Assembly (NCBI GenBank): GCA_014549065.1 | Contig: JACDOX010000007.1 | Coordinates: forward strand, 9,469,648-9,533,647 | Direction of reading: 5' to 3' | Source: Cardinalis cardinalis | Lineage: Eukaryota > Chordata > Aves > Passeriformes > Cardinalidae | Length of the DNA stretch: 64,000 bases | In this document: piece by piece, positions 37,481-50,200 of the stretch | Position numbering within the stretch: the first letter of the stretch is position 1 | Layout of the letters: each line of letters starts with the position of its first letter | The notes under the pieces: model-generated | The model's database searches: none | What the model was told of the DNA's origin: nothing | The model's input: the letters and a program-made list of their open reading frames with translations, nothing else | Program-made: the position numbers and the translations under genes

Positions 37481-40400
37481 TGTGTGTGAGCTGTGTGTGG
37501 GGACACTGCCCTGCGTGGGCACAGCCTGCGTGTCCGTGTGTGGGTATGGATATCATAGACTCATGGAATGGCTTGGGCTGGAGGAGATCTTAACCCAGCT
37601 CCACCCCCGTGTCATGGGCAGGGACACCTTCCACTGGAGCGGGTCACTCAGAGCCACACCCTGCCTGTCCCTGAGCGCTGTGATGCGCGGGGGGGATACA
37701 CGGAGTGTTTTGGTGAGCGTGTTTGTGTGTCCGCACACGTACACAGGGATGTACCTTCGTACGTACCTCTGTACACCCACCCATACCTGCCCTTGTGTCC
37801 TGTGCCTGGGGGCGCATCCCATAAACGTGTAAATCCCATAAATGAGCGCTCACTGTGTACGCAGGGAGCCTGTGGAAGGCATGGCTCTCTTTACATCCTC
37901 ATGGATGTTCTCAGCATTTCTATCTGAGGACTTCCCCGGTTGCCCTAGCTAACTCCTGCCGTCGCAGTTTGTAGCGAGGCAGGGGCAGGAGCAAGAGCAT
38001 CAGCCTCCCTGTCCAATACAGAAGAGCGTTCTGTCTCTTTGGGGTGAGAAGGGTTGCTGTAGGGTTGATGCCGAAGGTGTGTGCAGATAAGCAGGCTCAG
38101 ACCAAGTAAGAAATGCTCAGGAAGCACGTGGCAAAGCACTTTACAACCGTTGTTGTGTTGCCCTGCCTGCTAAGAGGGTTAAGAAAACGTGTTAAGATTT
38201 ACCGTAATTTCATAGTCTTTTTTTGCCTTTAAAGATCATGAAAAAAACTGTAGCATGGTTTTGCAGGTCCTTTTGTTGTAAGCTAATTTTAAGAAATGAA
38301 GAAAGAAAATGGAGTTTCTTGAGTATTTCTGTCAGTAAACAAAGGTCAGTAAATACTATGTGACTAAGCTTTGTCATTGGAACCTGACAACAGTTTCCAT
38401 GGAAAAATCACAGTTTTCCTCTCAGAGGATTTATTTTGCTGCCTAGTGGAGAGACTCTCTAAAGGAAATACCTAATATTTGTCAGTGCTACCTACACATC
38501 AGTGTCTTGTGTATGTCACTGACTGGTATGGGGAAAAAGAAGTGCTTATAATGTTTGTCCTGGTAGTTTATCTTACTGACAAACATCTGTATTGCTTTCT
38601 AGCAATGTTAAGCCCAAATATAACTCTAAATATATTTCGTTAGAACAGTGAATAAACCATCTGATTGAAAATCAGGATTAATTTTCCCATTGTTGCCAGT
38701 AAACAACAGTAAATTTGGTGGATGACTTGAACTCCAAAATCCATCTGAGATGCTAATTGTTTAAATTTGCTATTTTGGCAGTATAAGTGGAAGACCAGGA
38801 AGCCTTCTTTCCCTCACAACAACTGAGAGTTATTAGTCTGTTAGATTCTTCATGCTGCTTTTGCCAGTTCCAAGTTAATGTCCATTTTCTAATGGGCAGG
38901 TAAATCAAAAGAAAATTTAGATAGGTCAGTAGTCTGTCTTCTGCTAAGAGCTTGTTTAATCCTAGAGGAGTTTTGGGATATAAAAGTGTAATTTAAACAG
39001 ATGTTTTGATTGGCAACACCAGGGATTTATTTTTTTTTTCCAAAAATCTTGCTGAATGCAGTTTTGATCCTCTTCTAGTTGTTTTTAATTGCACTGTCTG
39101 AAAGTTTGACTATTCAGGACAGCAGATTAACCGAAAAGAAGAATTTTGGATTTATTTTATCCATGTGATGACTTTGGCAACCAATGATGGGTTACAGGGT
39201 GGTTACTAGTGGTTACTAGTAAGCATGGGGAGAAATGCTTTCTTTTAGTAATTTGAAGTTTATGAATTAACTCTTTGTGCCAAGGTATATGTAGTAATCT
39301 ATCTGATTTGTGAAAGACTTTTTGCAATAGTGGAGTTTCTAGGATAGGTCCTGCCAAAACTACAGACATGATTAGGTTATTTTAAATTACATGTGAATTA
39401 TTATTCAAGAGAGCTGTATGAGATATTAAAAAACTTTTATTATTTCTTTACAATGTTAAATCTAACAGTTTGGAGGCTCAACTACTGTTGCTTCTGGGGT
39501 GTTTTCTGTCTTAAGACACATTTTGCCCTACCTTTTGAAAGGGTCAAATTGCTTTGTAAGATCTCTTAACCATGTTAGTTCAGTGATAATTAGCTATTAA
39601 AGGGCAGTTTGGAAATTTATCAGGTGAGCAGTGATTAATGCAACATTTGTTAAAAACATAGATGACTCTTAGGCAGTAATCATGCCAGTGTTTTGGATGT
39701 TCTTTCCTGTGTAGACAAGTTTAGTTATCTAAAATTCATTGCATTTAAAGGCAAGGTTTTTGTGCTTGCTGGCAGAGCACAGTGAGATGACTCAAAGCTG
39801 TCACAAGGCCTGTAGGAGGAAGGATGCACCAGGAAGTGAAGCATTAATACTGTTTTTAAATTTTCTTCTTTTAAAAAACTCTCTAAACTTATGTTTTATT
39901 CAGAGTAGTAAATAAGAAACATAGGAACAAAAGGCTAATAGTTGTGACAACAGTGTAAAAACTCAAATTCCCTTTCTTTTGTGTAAGTTGGAGCCCTTCT
40001 GTAGCAATTAAATGTTCCTCAGTGTGCCTTATTTGTGAGTAATAGACAGAATCTCTTCAAGTCCTCATGCACAGTCTTGTTTTTTGGATAAATTAGATCC
40101 ATTCTCCCCTCTTCTGTCCAGTCTTATTTTTAAGAGCTGAGGTCCCGTGTCATGTGTGTGTGAAATTTTTACATAGTTAGTCGATGTGGGAGGTTCTGTC
40201 CCTGTTTCCTGCTAATACTGCTTGAAAGAATCATTATATAAATAAACCAAATAATTTTTCCCCCTGTGGAGGCTGGCCTCAAAGATGCAGTTACCTGATA
40301 AAGATCTTGAGGAGGTGCCATGCTCTAAGTGTACAGGAGTCTTAACATCGCAAATTTTTCTCTTTCTTGCTATTAGTAAAATATTTAGCTAATAGAAAGC

Positions 40401-43400
40401 TTAATACAAATTTTTCAATGCCAGCTGTGCCCAGGCACTTTAATGACTTGTGTAGAATGTTCATATCAGATGCTTCACTCAGGATGCCTCTGGCAAATGC
40501 ATGTTGCTGTCATTGAGCAGGGTTTTAAAAGGGTCACTGAAATCAAAATCCACATAATTGTACGTGCTTAGCCACACCATTAACAAGGCAGAATTGTAAA
40601 TTTGCACTGATCTGTCTTATGCTATAATTGGAATGTCATTATAATCTAATCCCTAGGGAGGCTTTTTGGAATGAGAAGTTAATAAGCTTTATTTTGTTGC
40701 TTCCAGAGAAATGCTAGGGTAGTCAGTTCATTTTAAGAAGGCTTTTTGTGAATTTTTTGTATGCTGTTAGAACTACCTGTGCCCATGCTTGGTTATGTAA
40801 TTGTCATATTTAACCCTCTTATGTTGAAGGGTTAAAATATATCCCAAATGCGAGCTCTGTGGAATGCCAGCAGGGTACACCTAGCAGTTTTCCATTCCCC
40901 TTTAGTCCCTAGCACTGCGTATGACCAGAAGTTCTGGAATGGAGAACTGCCTTGAGTGGCTTTGCAAGGGAGCATCTCAGAATGATGAGAACATGTTACA
41001 ATGGCAGAGCTTCCTGCAGCCTCAGAGTGTTGTTTCTTGTGCTCCTTGTAGAAGTTGTTTCGCTTGATTCTGGTTCTGGATTCTCGCAAAATCTAATCTT
41101 TGTTTAAAAAAGTAAATGAGTGAAGAAACAATTCAGTTAGAAACACAACAAAACAGAGGCTGTTCTTTTTTTTTGTCCCATACCTGAATAAAACCTCAAT
41201 GAATATTGTTTTCTTTGTTTTCCCCCTCATGTATTAAAGGTGGATAGCAGAGCTGAGTCAATTGACAAGAAAATTGCTAGGCTCGATGCAGAACTAGTGA
41301 AGTATAAGGATCAAATGAAGAAAATGAGAGAGGGACCTGCAAAGGTAAGAATCTTCTGTGGAATTTGAACATGCTCACATGAGGATGTGACTCACACTTC
41401 TTGTCATGTGATTCAGCCAGTTCATCAGGTTCTTAAAACTGCATCTTGCCCTACAGATGAGAGATAAGATCCTGCAGGATTATTTTTATTAGACATACAT
41501 CTTTGAACAGTGTTTTATTGGTTTTTATTTGTTCCAGAGTGTAATGTAATTCCTCTGTGAGAAGTAACTTGTTTCCCTTCTTCCTCATTACCTGAATTAA
41601 GTCTGGCAGAGAGGCTGTTTTGTTTCTCATCCAAAATAAAAAGCTCCACACTATGCCTAAAGGGAGCAAGGGCAACCTGTTTTTTAAGGGGATAAACTTA
41701 CAATATAAAATGTATCTGAAAATAAACATATATGATATAAACAGATTTGTTCAAGTACCTGTTGCAGTATTATGTTACGCTGACCATTAAAATATGTTAA
41801 TGAAAGATAGTTCTGATGGACTAAGTTTGATGTTTTATTCTCCTTACTTAAAACATATATCAGAAGCTAGAAACTGAAAGTATTTTCTATGAGAAGCTTT
41901 GTGTACTCTCCTGTTTTGTTAATCATTAGTGCAGGCCAAATGCTGAGAGTAACTATGGTTAAACTCTTGGCACTAGTAACTGAGGAATCTTTTGGAAAAC
42001 TTAAATCCAATGCATTAGGTTTAAACAGCATAATCAAGTGTAAAGTCAGATATTTTATCTAATGTAACACTATTGTATTTTTCAGAATACAGTAAAGCAG
42101 AAAGCATTAAGAGTGTTAAAGCAGAAGCGAATGTAAGTTGAAATCTTTCTCAGTTTGTGGTTAATAAAAGGTTATTTTCTTTAGGGGGTGGTGGCACACT
42201 TTTATTTCTCTTTCCAGTACTCTCCTGAGGATTCTTTAAAGCAAAATGCTGAAGAGCCCTTTCAGAAGTATCTCCTTACATATTCTGCACCAGCATATTT
42301 ATGATTGATATTCCAGTATATAAATTTGGATTGGTACAAGATGACCTGAACCTGCTCATTATTACAAATATGTTTGGCTCCTAAACTTTCTGAGAGATTG
42401 CCTTATTGTATATTATTAAGTGAATACTGTAAATTTTGTATTTGATGACCTTGCTCCGGTTTACTGGAAATGTACCTGTTCTCTATGGACACCTTTGAGG
42501 ACTTGTGTGGATGTACTGCAGGTAATTGTGTCTATGCAGAAACCCCCAAATGGACAGGATAGATGATCCTGTGGTCTGGTCTTGTCTAGTGTACTGTCTT
42601 GAAAGTGTCCAGCAACAGATCCAAAGGAAAGAATATCAGAAGGTGGCAAGTGTTCAGGAATGTTTCATTGGAATACCTCAGAGTCTATGAAGTGCAAATC
42701 TTAGAAGCTGTCTGAGCTAAAGCTCCCATTGTCTTGTATTTCACATCCCTCAGATGAATTGTACCTTTATGGACTCACTCAATTACTTGTTAAGTGTGAC
42801 TTGATGCACTGTGACACATGGCAACAGTTAAGTATTAGTAAACTTTTACAATCCAAAATATCATACGACAAGGAATGTGGTACTTGAGTTAGATGTTGTG
42901 AGGAGGACTGCTTGATTCTGGCTTGATTCTTGAAAAAACCCTAAGGTTTTTATCCCTGGTTTTTGACTATGCTGTCTGCTGATCTTCCTTGGTAGGCCCC
43001 TCATAATACACTATTGTCATATCCTTCAGTCATTTCTTTTTGACCTTGTGGAACAGAAATAGATGCAGTCATTAGTTGTCCAGAAGGTTTTACATGTGGA
43101 TCCTCCTTGTCTTTCAGACCTCCTGCTTTGCATGTTAGAAGGGGACTCACGTTAATTTTTATGCTTTCATTATTTTGCGTAACTTGACATAGTTTACATT
43201 CTTGATTTGATACAAGTTTAGCTTTGAGAAAGATGATTTCTTAATTTTTAAAGTCTCTCTTTTCTCTGTTTAGTCTTAAAGGTTTCCTTTAAGGTACCCT
43301 ATCTTCCTCCTCCTCCCTGCCCTGAAAACCTCCGGTGTGGAGTCACTGTGGTTTGGATAATATGCCAACTCTTGCATTCTCTTTACAGCATTAGTGAGCA

Positions 43401-46112
43401 TGGCATGCATGTCTGCCTTATGGTGATTAAAATTTTGCTGTATCCTCACCTACTTTGTCATTCTAGGCAAATATGGTGTTGCTGTCAGTTAAAACAAAGC
43501 TTAGTTTAGGAATAGCTTTGTCAGATTCAAGTGCACAGAATTGCATAATGGCCGGATTATTATGAAGCTGTTTATTCTTCAGTTGTGTATAATAAATGAA
43601 AAAAAGAAACCCAACAAATCTGTTCCTTTCTTTAGACTACTGCTGCTCGTTTGTCAACTCTTTATAAATTAAGAATGTTTGTGGTAATAAATAGTGTAGT
43701 GTGTTAAAGCCATTATTTGCCTTTTCTTTAAACAGGTATGAACAACAGAGGGATAATCTGTCACAGCAGTCTTTTAATATGGAACAAGCTAATTACACTA
43801 TTCAGGCACTGAAGGATACAAAGACAACGGTACCAGTTTGTTTATCTCATACTGTTTAATTTGTTTAATCTGTGCTACATCAGAAACAAGCATGATGTTT
43901 GACTCTTCTAGGTGGATGCAATGAAACTGGGGGTGAAAGAAATGAAGAAAGCTTACAAGCAAGTCAAGATTGATCAAATTGAGGTGAGCTTTTATAGTTT
44001 AATAAATAAAGAACAAAAATAATGTACTGAAATAGTGGTGAGTGGACTATGTACTTCAAGGCAAGATGACTATTTTTGTTCACATGAGTTTGTCTGCCTT
44101 TTTTATGGGATGACCATCATAATTCCTTCCTGATTTTTCTGGTGCTGCACAATTAGTGGTTTGCCTTATTGTAGTGATTATTGTTTCCTTTCTGAGCTAA
44201 TCTTTTATCTCTCCTTTCCTTGCACTTCAGCATAAATGTTAGTGGATACTTCCTGCTATGTCTTTTTTTGTCCTTTTTTGTTTCCTTATACTAATAACAT
44301 GCAGATTAGTCCTTTACCCCCACCCCCCCGTTCAAGGTAGTGGCTGATTAAAAAGAACAAAACCTAAAAAAAAACCCACCAAAAAACCACCAAACAAACA
44401 AAAAAGTAACCCCAACCCAGACAGTGGCAACAAACAACAACAACAAAACAAACAAAAAATCCAAGCCACTAACTAAACATCAGCAAGGGCTGGCTCTGAC
44501 TTCAGAAAATGCATAAAAAATCTCCCATAAGATCTCTAAATATAATTTCAAGTATGCTGCACTTAAGCTCTTACCCAGTGCCATTGCTGAATTCCTTTAA
44601 GTTCTCTTTCCTATTCTGTCTTTTATAAATGGCCTGCATTGTAAACCTTTAGGCAAGTAATGTTTCCTTACCTGTACTCAAGTACAGTGCCAGTAAATAT
44701 GCTAATATATCTTCTAAATTCTGCTGTGGCACAACTCAGCTTAGTGCTTATTTTCCAGATGGCAGATTTGTCTAAATTTCGTACCTTTTCTTCTTTTCAA
44801 GTACTCCTGTCCTGAATGTTTCTGCTCTGACTTGTATTAGTATTGCTTCAAAAAAATGGTTTATTGAAAAATAATTAAAAGAACTGAGTGCTTTGTATGT
44901 TGGAATTACTGAACTGAATTTGAGTAAATATGGACCAATTTAAAATTATTCTTGGTTCAGGACATACAAGATCAATTGGAAGATATGATGGAAGAAGCCA
45001 ATGAAGTCCAGGAGGCACTGAGTCGTAGCTATGGAACACCAGAGATTGATGAAGATGATTTGGAAGCAGGTTAGGAAGGGGCAAGATGATTTTTTTATAT
45101 TACTGGATTTAAAAATCATCATACTGTCATACAGTGATGTTTTTATTTCCTTGGTCAAGTGCTTTAAATGTGTTTTAGAAAGCTTTGATAGCTTTTTTTA
45201 AACATTGAAGCTGCATTTCCTTTAAGAAAAGTAACATGAGCATAGACAAAGATGAGATTCCAATGGAATGCTACAAGGCAGGGAAGAAGGTTCTCTCCAG
45301 TGTGTGTGTGTGTGTATTTCTGAGTGATGACTGACATGAGGTGAATCTGAATGCAAGCATTCAGTAAGAATCCTGAGTTTCTGTAAGAGCAGCTTTTCTC
45401 TTGCAAAAGGAACTTCTTGCATAATGTTTCAGCCAACATAATTCAATTTCAGAACTGGATGCGTTAGGTGATGAGCTTTTAGCTGATGAAGACAATTCCT
45501 ACTTAGATGAAGCCGCATCCGCTCCAGCAATCCCAGAGGTCACTCCTACGGACACAAAAAACAAAGTGAGTCCTTTGCTCTTTACCAGCAAAATACATTT
45601 TTGTTTGGTTTGGATTAATCACATTTGTGTTGGTTGCTTGATATTTAGGATCCTTAATATTTTGAACAAAAAAGTGTGCTTAATGTTATGTATGTTATTT
45701 ATGTATTATATGTATGGATAGAGAATTTGAGACTACACTGTACTGAATGCTCTTACCTGCGTTTAAAATCACTAGAATGACATTTTGTCACTCCTATCAA
45801 ACACTGTCATACTGCCAGTGGAATTTAAGTGTACCATTACAGCTCTAGTCTTAAAACCATAAGAAAAGCTTCTGTATGTTGCTTTTGGGGTTTTAATAGA
45901 GCTTTGTAGTGAGAGAGAACTGATGCTCTTGTTTTGACTCCAGCTGTCACACAGTGTCAATTGCAGGTAGAGACACTTTATGGAAGTAGTACGGAAGCTT
46001 CTGTAAAATGTTCTGGTTGTTGGAGAGTTGGTAACTCGTCACTTCTTTTTCTTTCCTACAGGATGGCGTATTGGTGGATGAATTTGGGTTGCCAAAGATC
46101 CCTGCAACATAA
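37330..46112 (+). CDS. CHMP5: Charged multivesicular body protein 5 (ESCRT-III), 8 exons
   Basis: Exons: 37330-37398, 41240-41344, 42086-42132, 43736-43829, 43912-43983, 44961-45069, 45453-45565, 46062-46112. The frame is kept and gives 219 residues, equal to human. It is a Snf7-fold ESCRT-III subunit on late endosomes. In the family it binds VTA1/LIP5 through its C-terminal region and acts late in multivesicular body sorting, linked to VPS4. The basic N-terminal half starts MNRFFGKAKPK and has the helical core RLDAELVKYKDQMKKMREGP. The central block SFNMEQANYTIQALKDTKTT is near-identical to human, and the acidic tail contains LSRSYGTPEIDEDDLEAEL and LADEDNSYLDEAA. The start is the only ATG in the CpG island with this conserved N-terminus. 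Intron 1 (3.8 kb) carries a CR1 end. No canonical AATAAA was found between the stop and BAG1. Confidence 0.98.
37552..37680 (-). mobile_element. CR1 LINE 3' terminus, minus orientation
   Basis: The stretch atcatagactcatggaatgg, then cttgggctggaggagatctt and gtcatgggcagggacacctt, is a well-preserved inverted CR1 end in CHMP5 intron 1, only about 150 bases after exon 1. Confidence 0.88.
44355..44470. repeat. A/C-rich low-complexity tract (CAAA/CAACAA)n
   Basis: About 115 bases rich in A runs broken by C (accaaacaaacaaaa, caacaacaacaaaac) in CHMP5 intron 5. It looks like a decayed A-rich simple repeat; no element body was recognised beside it. Confidence 0.75.
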
Positions 46113-46517
46113 ATGTTTCAAAAGCACAGTGGATACAATGGAACTATACTTTTCAAATTGTATTAAGAATCTTTTTTATTTTAAAATTCTGGAGAACTTG
46201 TCTTTCCAGTGTAACCTTAATATCACTACATCCTAGAATGCAATATGAGTGGCTGGTGGTGTTCTTTCTTTGGAGAAAGTTGTTTTACTACTGAATTCTG
46301 TTAATGGAAAATTCATCCCAGTTCCCTTCAGTGGAAGCAGTCAGTCTGATAGGTTTTGATTTCCGTATCTGATGGACAAAGTAAAACGTGAAGACTAGTG
46401 GTGGCTGTTGATAGCTGAGTTTTATTTTGACTTTGTATTATGTTTCTCTTTCTTGAAACTAAGACTATACGTTGCTGCTTACTCTGTAAAATAGCTCTCT
46501 TATTACTACACCTGTTT

Positions 46518-46641
46518 GATAAAAGAACTGAAAGCAATTTTTAAACTACTGCAGTCCTGAGACTTTTATGCGATTGTACTTGTAACCTTCTTCAAAACTG
46601 CTCGGGTTATCATTAACTTTATGTATTCCATGAGACATAAA
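46518..46641 (+). terminator. CHMP5: Possible weak CHMP5 poly(A) signals
   Basis: The 800 bases after the CHMP5 stop contain no AATAAA or ATTAAA that I can find. The variants GATAAA (46518-46523) and CATAAA (46636-46641) are the best late candidates. The CHMP5 3' UTR would then end close to the BAG1 CpG island. Confidence 0.3.
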
Positions 46642-46659
46642 ATCACGTAGATTAGCAGA

Positions 46660-47270
46660 TCCCTTTGTGTGGCGTTTTTGGCGACGAATTCGGTCCGAAG
46701 CACGGGGCAGCTTATCAGCGTCACGTGCACGGGTTCTCCAGAGGCGGAGCCTGGTTGGGGACGGGGAAGAGCCGGTCCCGTTCACGCCTGGGCCGTGTCC
46801 GTGCCGCTGCTGCCCGGAGCCGCGGGGCGGTGCGGCCGGGAGCGCGGCATTCCCGTGTTCCTGCTGCGGAAGTGACGCGCTCCGGGCGCGCCCCGGCAGC
46901 GCCGCCGACGGTTCCTGTGGCGGGGCGAGATGGCGGCGCCCGGAGCCCCGGTGACCGTCACCGTCACTTACAGTAAGCACCTGGGGCAGGGGCAGCGGGC
47001 GGGGGCGCAGCTCCGGCCGCGAGGCCGCTCCCGGCCTTCCCCGCCTCTCCGCCCGCCATCCCGGCCCGGCCCGGAGCGGCACCGGGCGCTGAGGGCGGGC
47101 GGGCCCGGCTGCACCGGCGCTGGGGGCGGGCGGGGGCGGCCTCGGCAGGGCGCGGCCTGGGCCCGCTCAGCCCGGGGTCTGATCCGGCTGTGCCGTGAGG
47201 CTTCGCTCCTTTCTGGGCGCGGCTCGCCAGGTCTCCTCCAGCCGGATCGCGGGCGTAGGTGTGCTGCGAG
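46660..47270. promoter_or_regulatory. BAG1: BAG1 CpG-island promoter with E-box and ETS/CRE-like sites
   Basis: GC content jumps at about 46670. A GTCACGTG E-box lies at 46720-46727. A composite ctgcggaagtgacgcg at about 46864-46879 has an ETS core (GGAAG) followed by a TGACGCG half-CRE, a frequent housekeeping promoter pair, 50-65 bases before the start codon. No TATA box is seen. Binding is inferred from motif only. Confidence 0.65.
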
Positions 47271-50200
47271 GGTGGTGGGGGGAACAGGTGGCACGGCGGC
47301 CCTCGCAGAGGTCGTATCTTGGGGGGAATGGAGCATCTCTCTTAAAAGGAACAGGTGAGGGAGCCAGGCCTGTTCAGCCTCGAGGAGAGACGACAGAGGG
47401 GACTTCATTGATGTGAATGAGTATCTGGAGGGGAGATGCCGAGAAGATGGAGTCAGGCTCTTCTCAGTGATGATCAGCAATAGCACAAGAGGCAATGGGC
47501 AGAAACTGATGCACAGGAAGTTCCATCTGAATATGAGGAAGAACTTCTTTATTGTGGGAATGACTGTGCCTTGGTACAACTTGCATAGAAAGGTTGGGCA
47601 GTCTCCCTCACTGGAGGTATTCAAGAACTGTGTGGACACAATCCTGTGCCACGTGCTCTAGGATGACGCTGCTTGGGCAGGGAAGTTGGACCAGATGACC
47701 CACTGTGGTCCCTTCAAGCTGATCCATTCTGTGATTCTGCTGTTTGGGTAATTTCATTTCGATGAAATATATTGCTGAAGTCAGCACCGCATGTTAAAAG
47801 CAGGTGCTACCCAATAGGCTTTCTTCTGGTTTGTTGAAGAGGCTTGGATGCTTGCAGCTAGCGAGCTGCAAGGCTGCAACAGAGAGTGGTTTCTTTGGTA
47901 GGGCAGGTGGGTGGTGGGTGCTGACCCGATGGAATGGGTCACTCAAAGGCCAGCTAAGGTGGGCTTTTTTCCCCCTTGAAAAGAAAAACCAGAGGAGGGA
48001 GAAGAAGGTGGAGGGGAAGATGTGTCTATAAACAAATATAAAACCTTACTGTAAAGGGTTAAGAATAGCTTGGACTCCGCAGTTCTTACAAATAAGATGG
48101 GAAACACCATGGTTAAATTTTGAAGTGGATCTAAGTGAGACAATAGGAGGAATTAAGAAGATAGTAAGGTATTAAATCAGCAAGATGTTCTGCTGAGTTT
48201 TATTAGCAAAACTTAGTAATTTTTTATTGTATTAAAAAAAAAAAGAAAAATAAACTCTGCCTTTGTTTCTTTTGTACTATGTTGGTGGTGTTGTTTCCGT
48301 CTCTAAAGCCTATTGTTTATTTCTGATTACTCCTTCGTGTTTTCAAATTGTTTTTCAAATTGTTTTGTTAAAATGTTTCCTTTATCACATGGTAGTTTTA
48401 TTTAAGAGTCTTTGGTGAGGAAATTTGTGGAATAATTTGTATGCATCATCACGATTCATGTGCTCGCTGGTGCCTTCACAGAGTTCCATTTGATCTGAGG
48501 GGTTTTTCATTTTGCAATGTCAGCAGTTTAATGATTTGACAGATTTATAATTTCAACATATTGCTGTTTGGCGGTAGTCTGAGAATGTTTTTGTCTTTCC
48601 AATTGTTTTCTTACCTGATAATGAATTTGTCATTAAGAGATAGCAAATAGAAGCCTTTGTTCAGCTTGGGCGTCATCTGTGTGATTTACACCTGCAGCTG
48701 TCAGATGTGGTTTGGCCACTTTGCACAGAACATTTTTAGTAAAGTTTTGTGTGCATGAGTGAAAGTGGGAAAGATGGAAATTAGGGCTAAGAAATAGAAC
48801 AGTAGACCCCCATGTGTGACTTGACAATCTGCAAGTGTGGTGGGCAGACTCTGGCTGGACATCAGATGCCCACCAAAGCCACTCTGTCACTCCCCTCCTC
48901 AGCTGGGCAGGGGACAGAAAAGACAACAAAAGGCTCGTGGCTTGAGAGAAGGGCAGGGAGAGAGCACTCACCAGATCATGGGCAGAACAGACTTAACCTG
49001 GGAACATGTAGTTTATTAACATTCAAATCAGAGTAGAACAGTGAGAACTAAAAGAGAAAAACCGGCTTTTCCCCCTGAGCTTAACTCTCCTCCTGAATTC
49101 TGTTAATTCCTCCTGCCTGAGCAGTGCAGGGGAATGGGGGCTCTGGTCAATTCATTACACTTTGTCTCTGCTGCTCCTTCCTCCTCAGACTCCTCACACT
49201 CTTCCCCTGCTCCAGCATGGGTTCCTCTTATGGATTGCAGTGCTTCAGGATCAGACTGCTCCAGTGTGCATCCACCATGGGGTGACAAGTCCCGCCAGCA
49301 AACCTGCTCCAGCGTGGGCTCCTTTTTCCATGGGTCTGCAGGTCCCTGCCAGGAGCCTGCCCCAGCACAGGCTTCCCACAGGGTCACAGCCTCCCTCAGG
49401 CATCGACCTGCTCTGGTGTGGGATCCTCCATGGGTTGCAGGGGCACAGCTGCTTCACTGTGGTCTTCACTGTGTGCTGCAGGGGAATCTCAGCTCTGGCA
49501 CCTGGAGCAACCCATGAGTTGTTTGTTATGGTGATTTCACTCTGCTGTGAATTTACTATAAAATTTGTTTACAGTCTGTCCAAAGTGGTACTCGTAATTT
49601 GTAATTAAACTGGTTCTATTGTTACACAAACTTCATCTATTTTTTCCCTCAGTTAGTGTTTGGTTTTTTTTCTCTCAGTTGCTCATGGGCAGAGCCCTTA
49701 TACAAAGCAGTTGTATATATCTAAATGACCTTTTGAAATGTATTGAGGTTGTGGAGTTTTTTTCCCCCCCAAAACAAACTGATAAGAGGGGCTGTTTATG
49801 GAAGGTGCTTGGGTGAGAGGGCCATAATGTGATCTTAAACTTAAAATTGTCTTGGAATAACAAATTTTGTTGAAGCTTTAAAATATTTGAGGATATAGTG
49901 TCACTTGTCATGTGACTGTGGCAGGCTGGAGCATTTCAAAATCAATTTTTCTAGCACTCTCCTTTGTAAAAGATACGTGTGCTTTAAATTAGAGGTGTGA
50001 GAATAGTTTTTCCTTGGGTATGTGTTAAGTTCTCTCTTCCTGCAGAGTAAAAACTGTCTGTTTTGATTTCCCTTGCAGCCAGAGGTGGTTGATTCCTGTG
50101 GGTGCTTTCAGCTTGACAGACTTCATGTGTGTGAGAGCAGAGGGTTGTAGAAAGGGTCTGTTGCAAAGCAGAGATTAATAGGCATACTCCTTTCTTCCCC

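Noticed and set aside
37069..37506. Minus-strand frame of 145 codons opposite CHMP5 exon 1, possibly a divergent partner gene
   Set aside because: Ala/Gly/Pro/Arg-rich with no recognisable domain. It is explained by CpG-island composition, and no divergent gene is seen upstream.
46546..47082. Minus-strand open frame of 178 codons across the CHMP5 3' UTR and BAG1 promoter, whose last 50 residues look protein-like
   Set aside because: Most of it is a GC-rich island where long chance frames are common. I recognise no family, and no splice structure supports it. Antisense RNA evidence would be needed.
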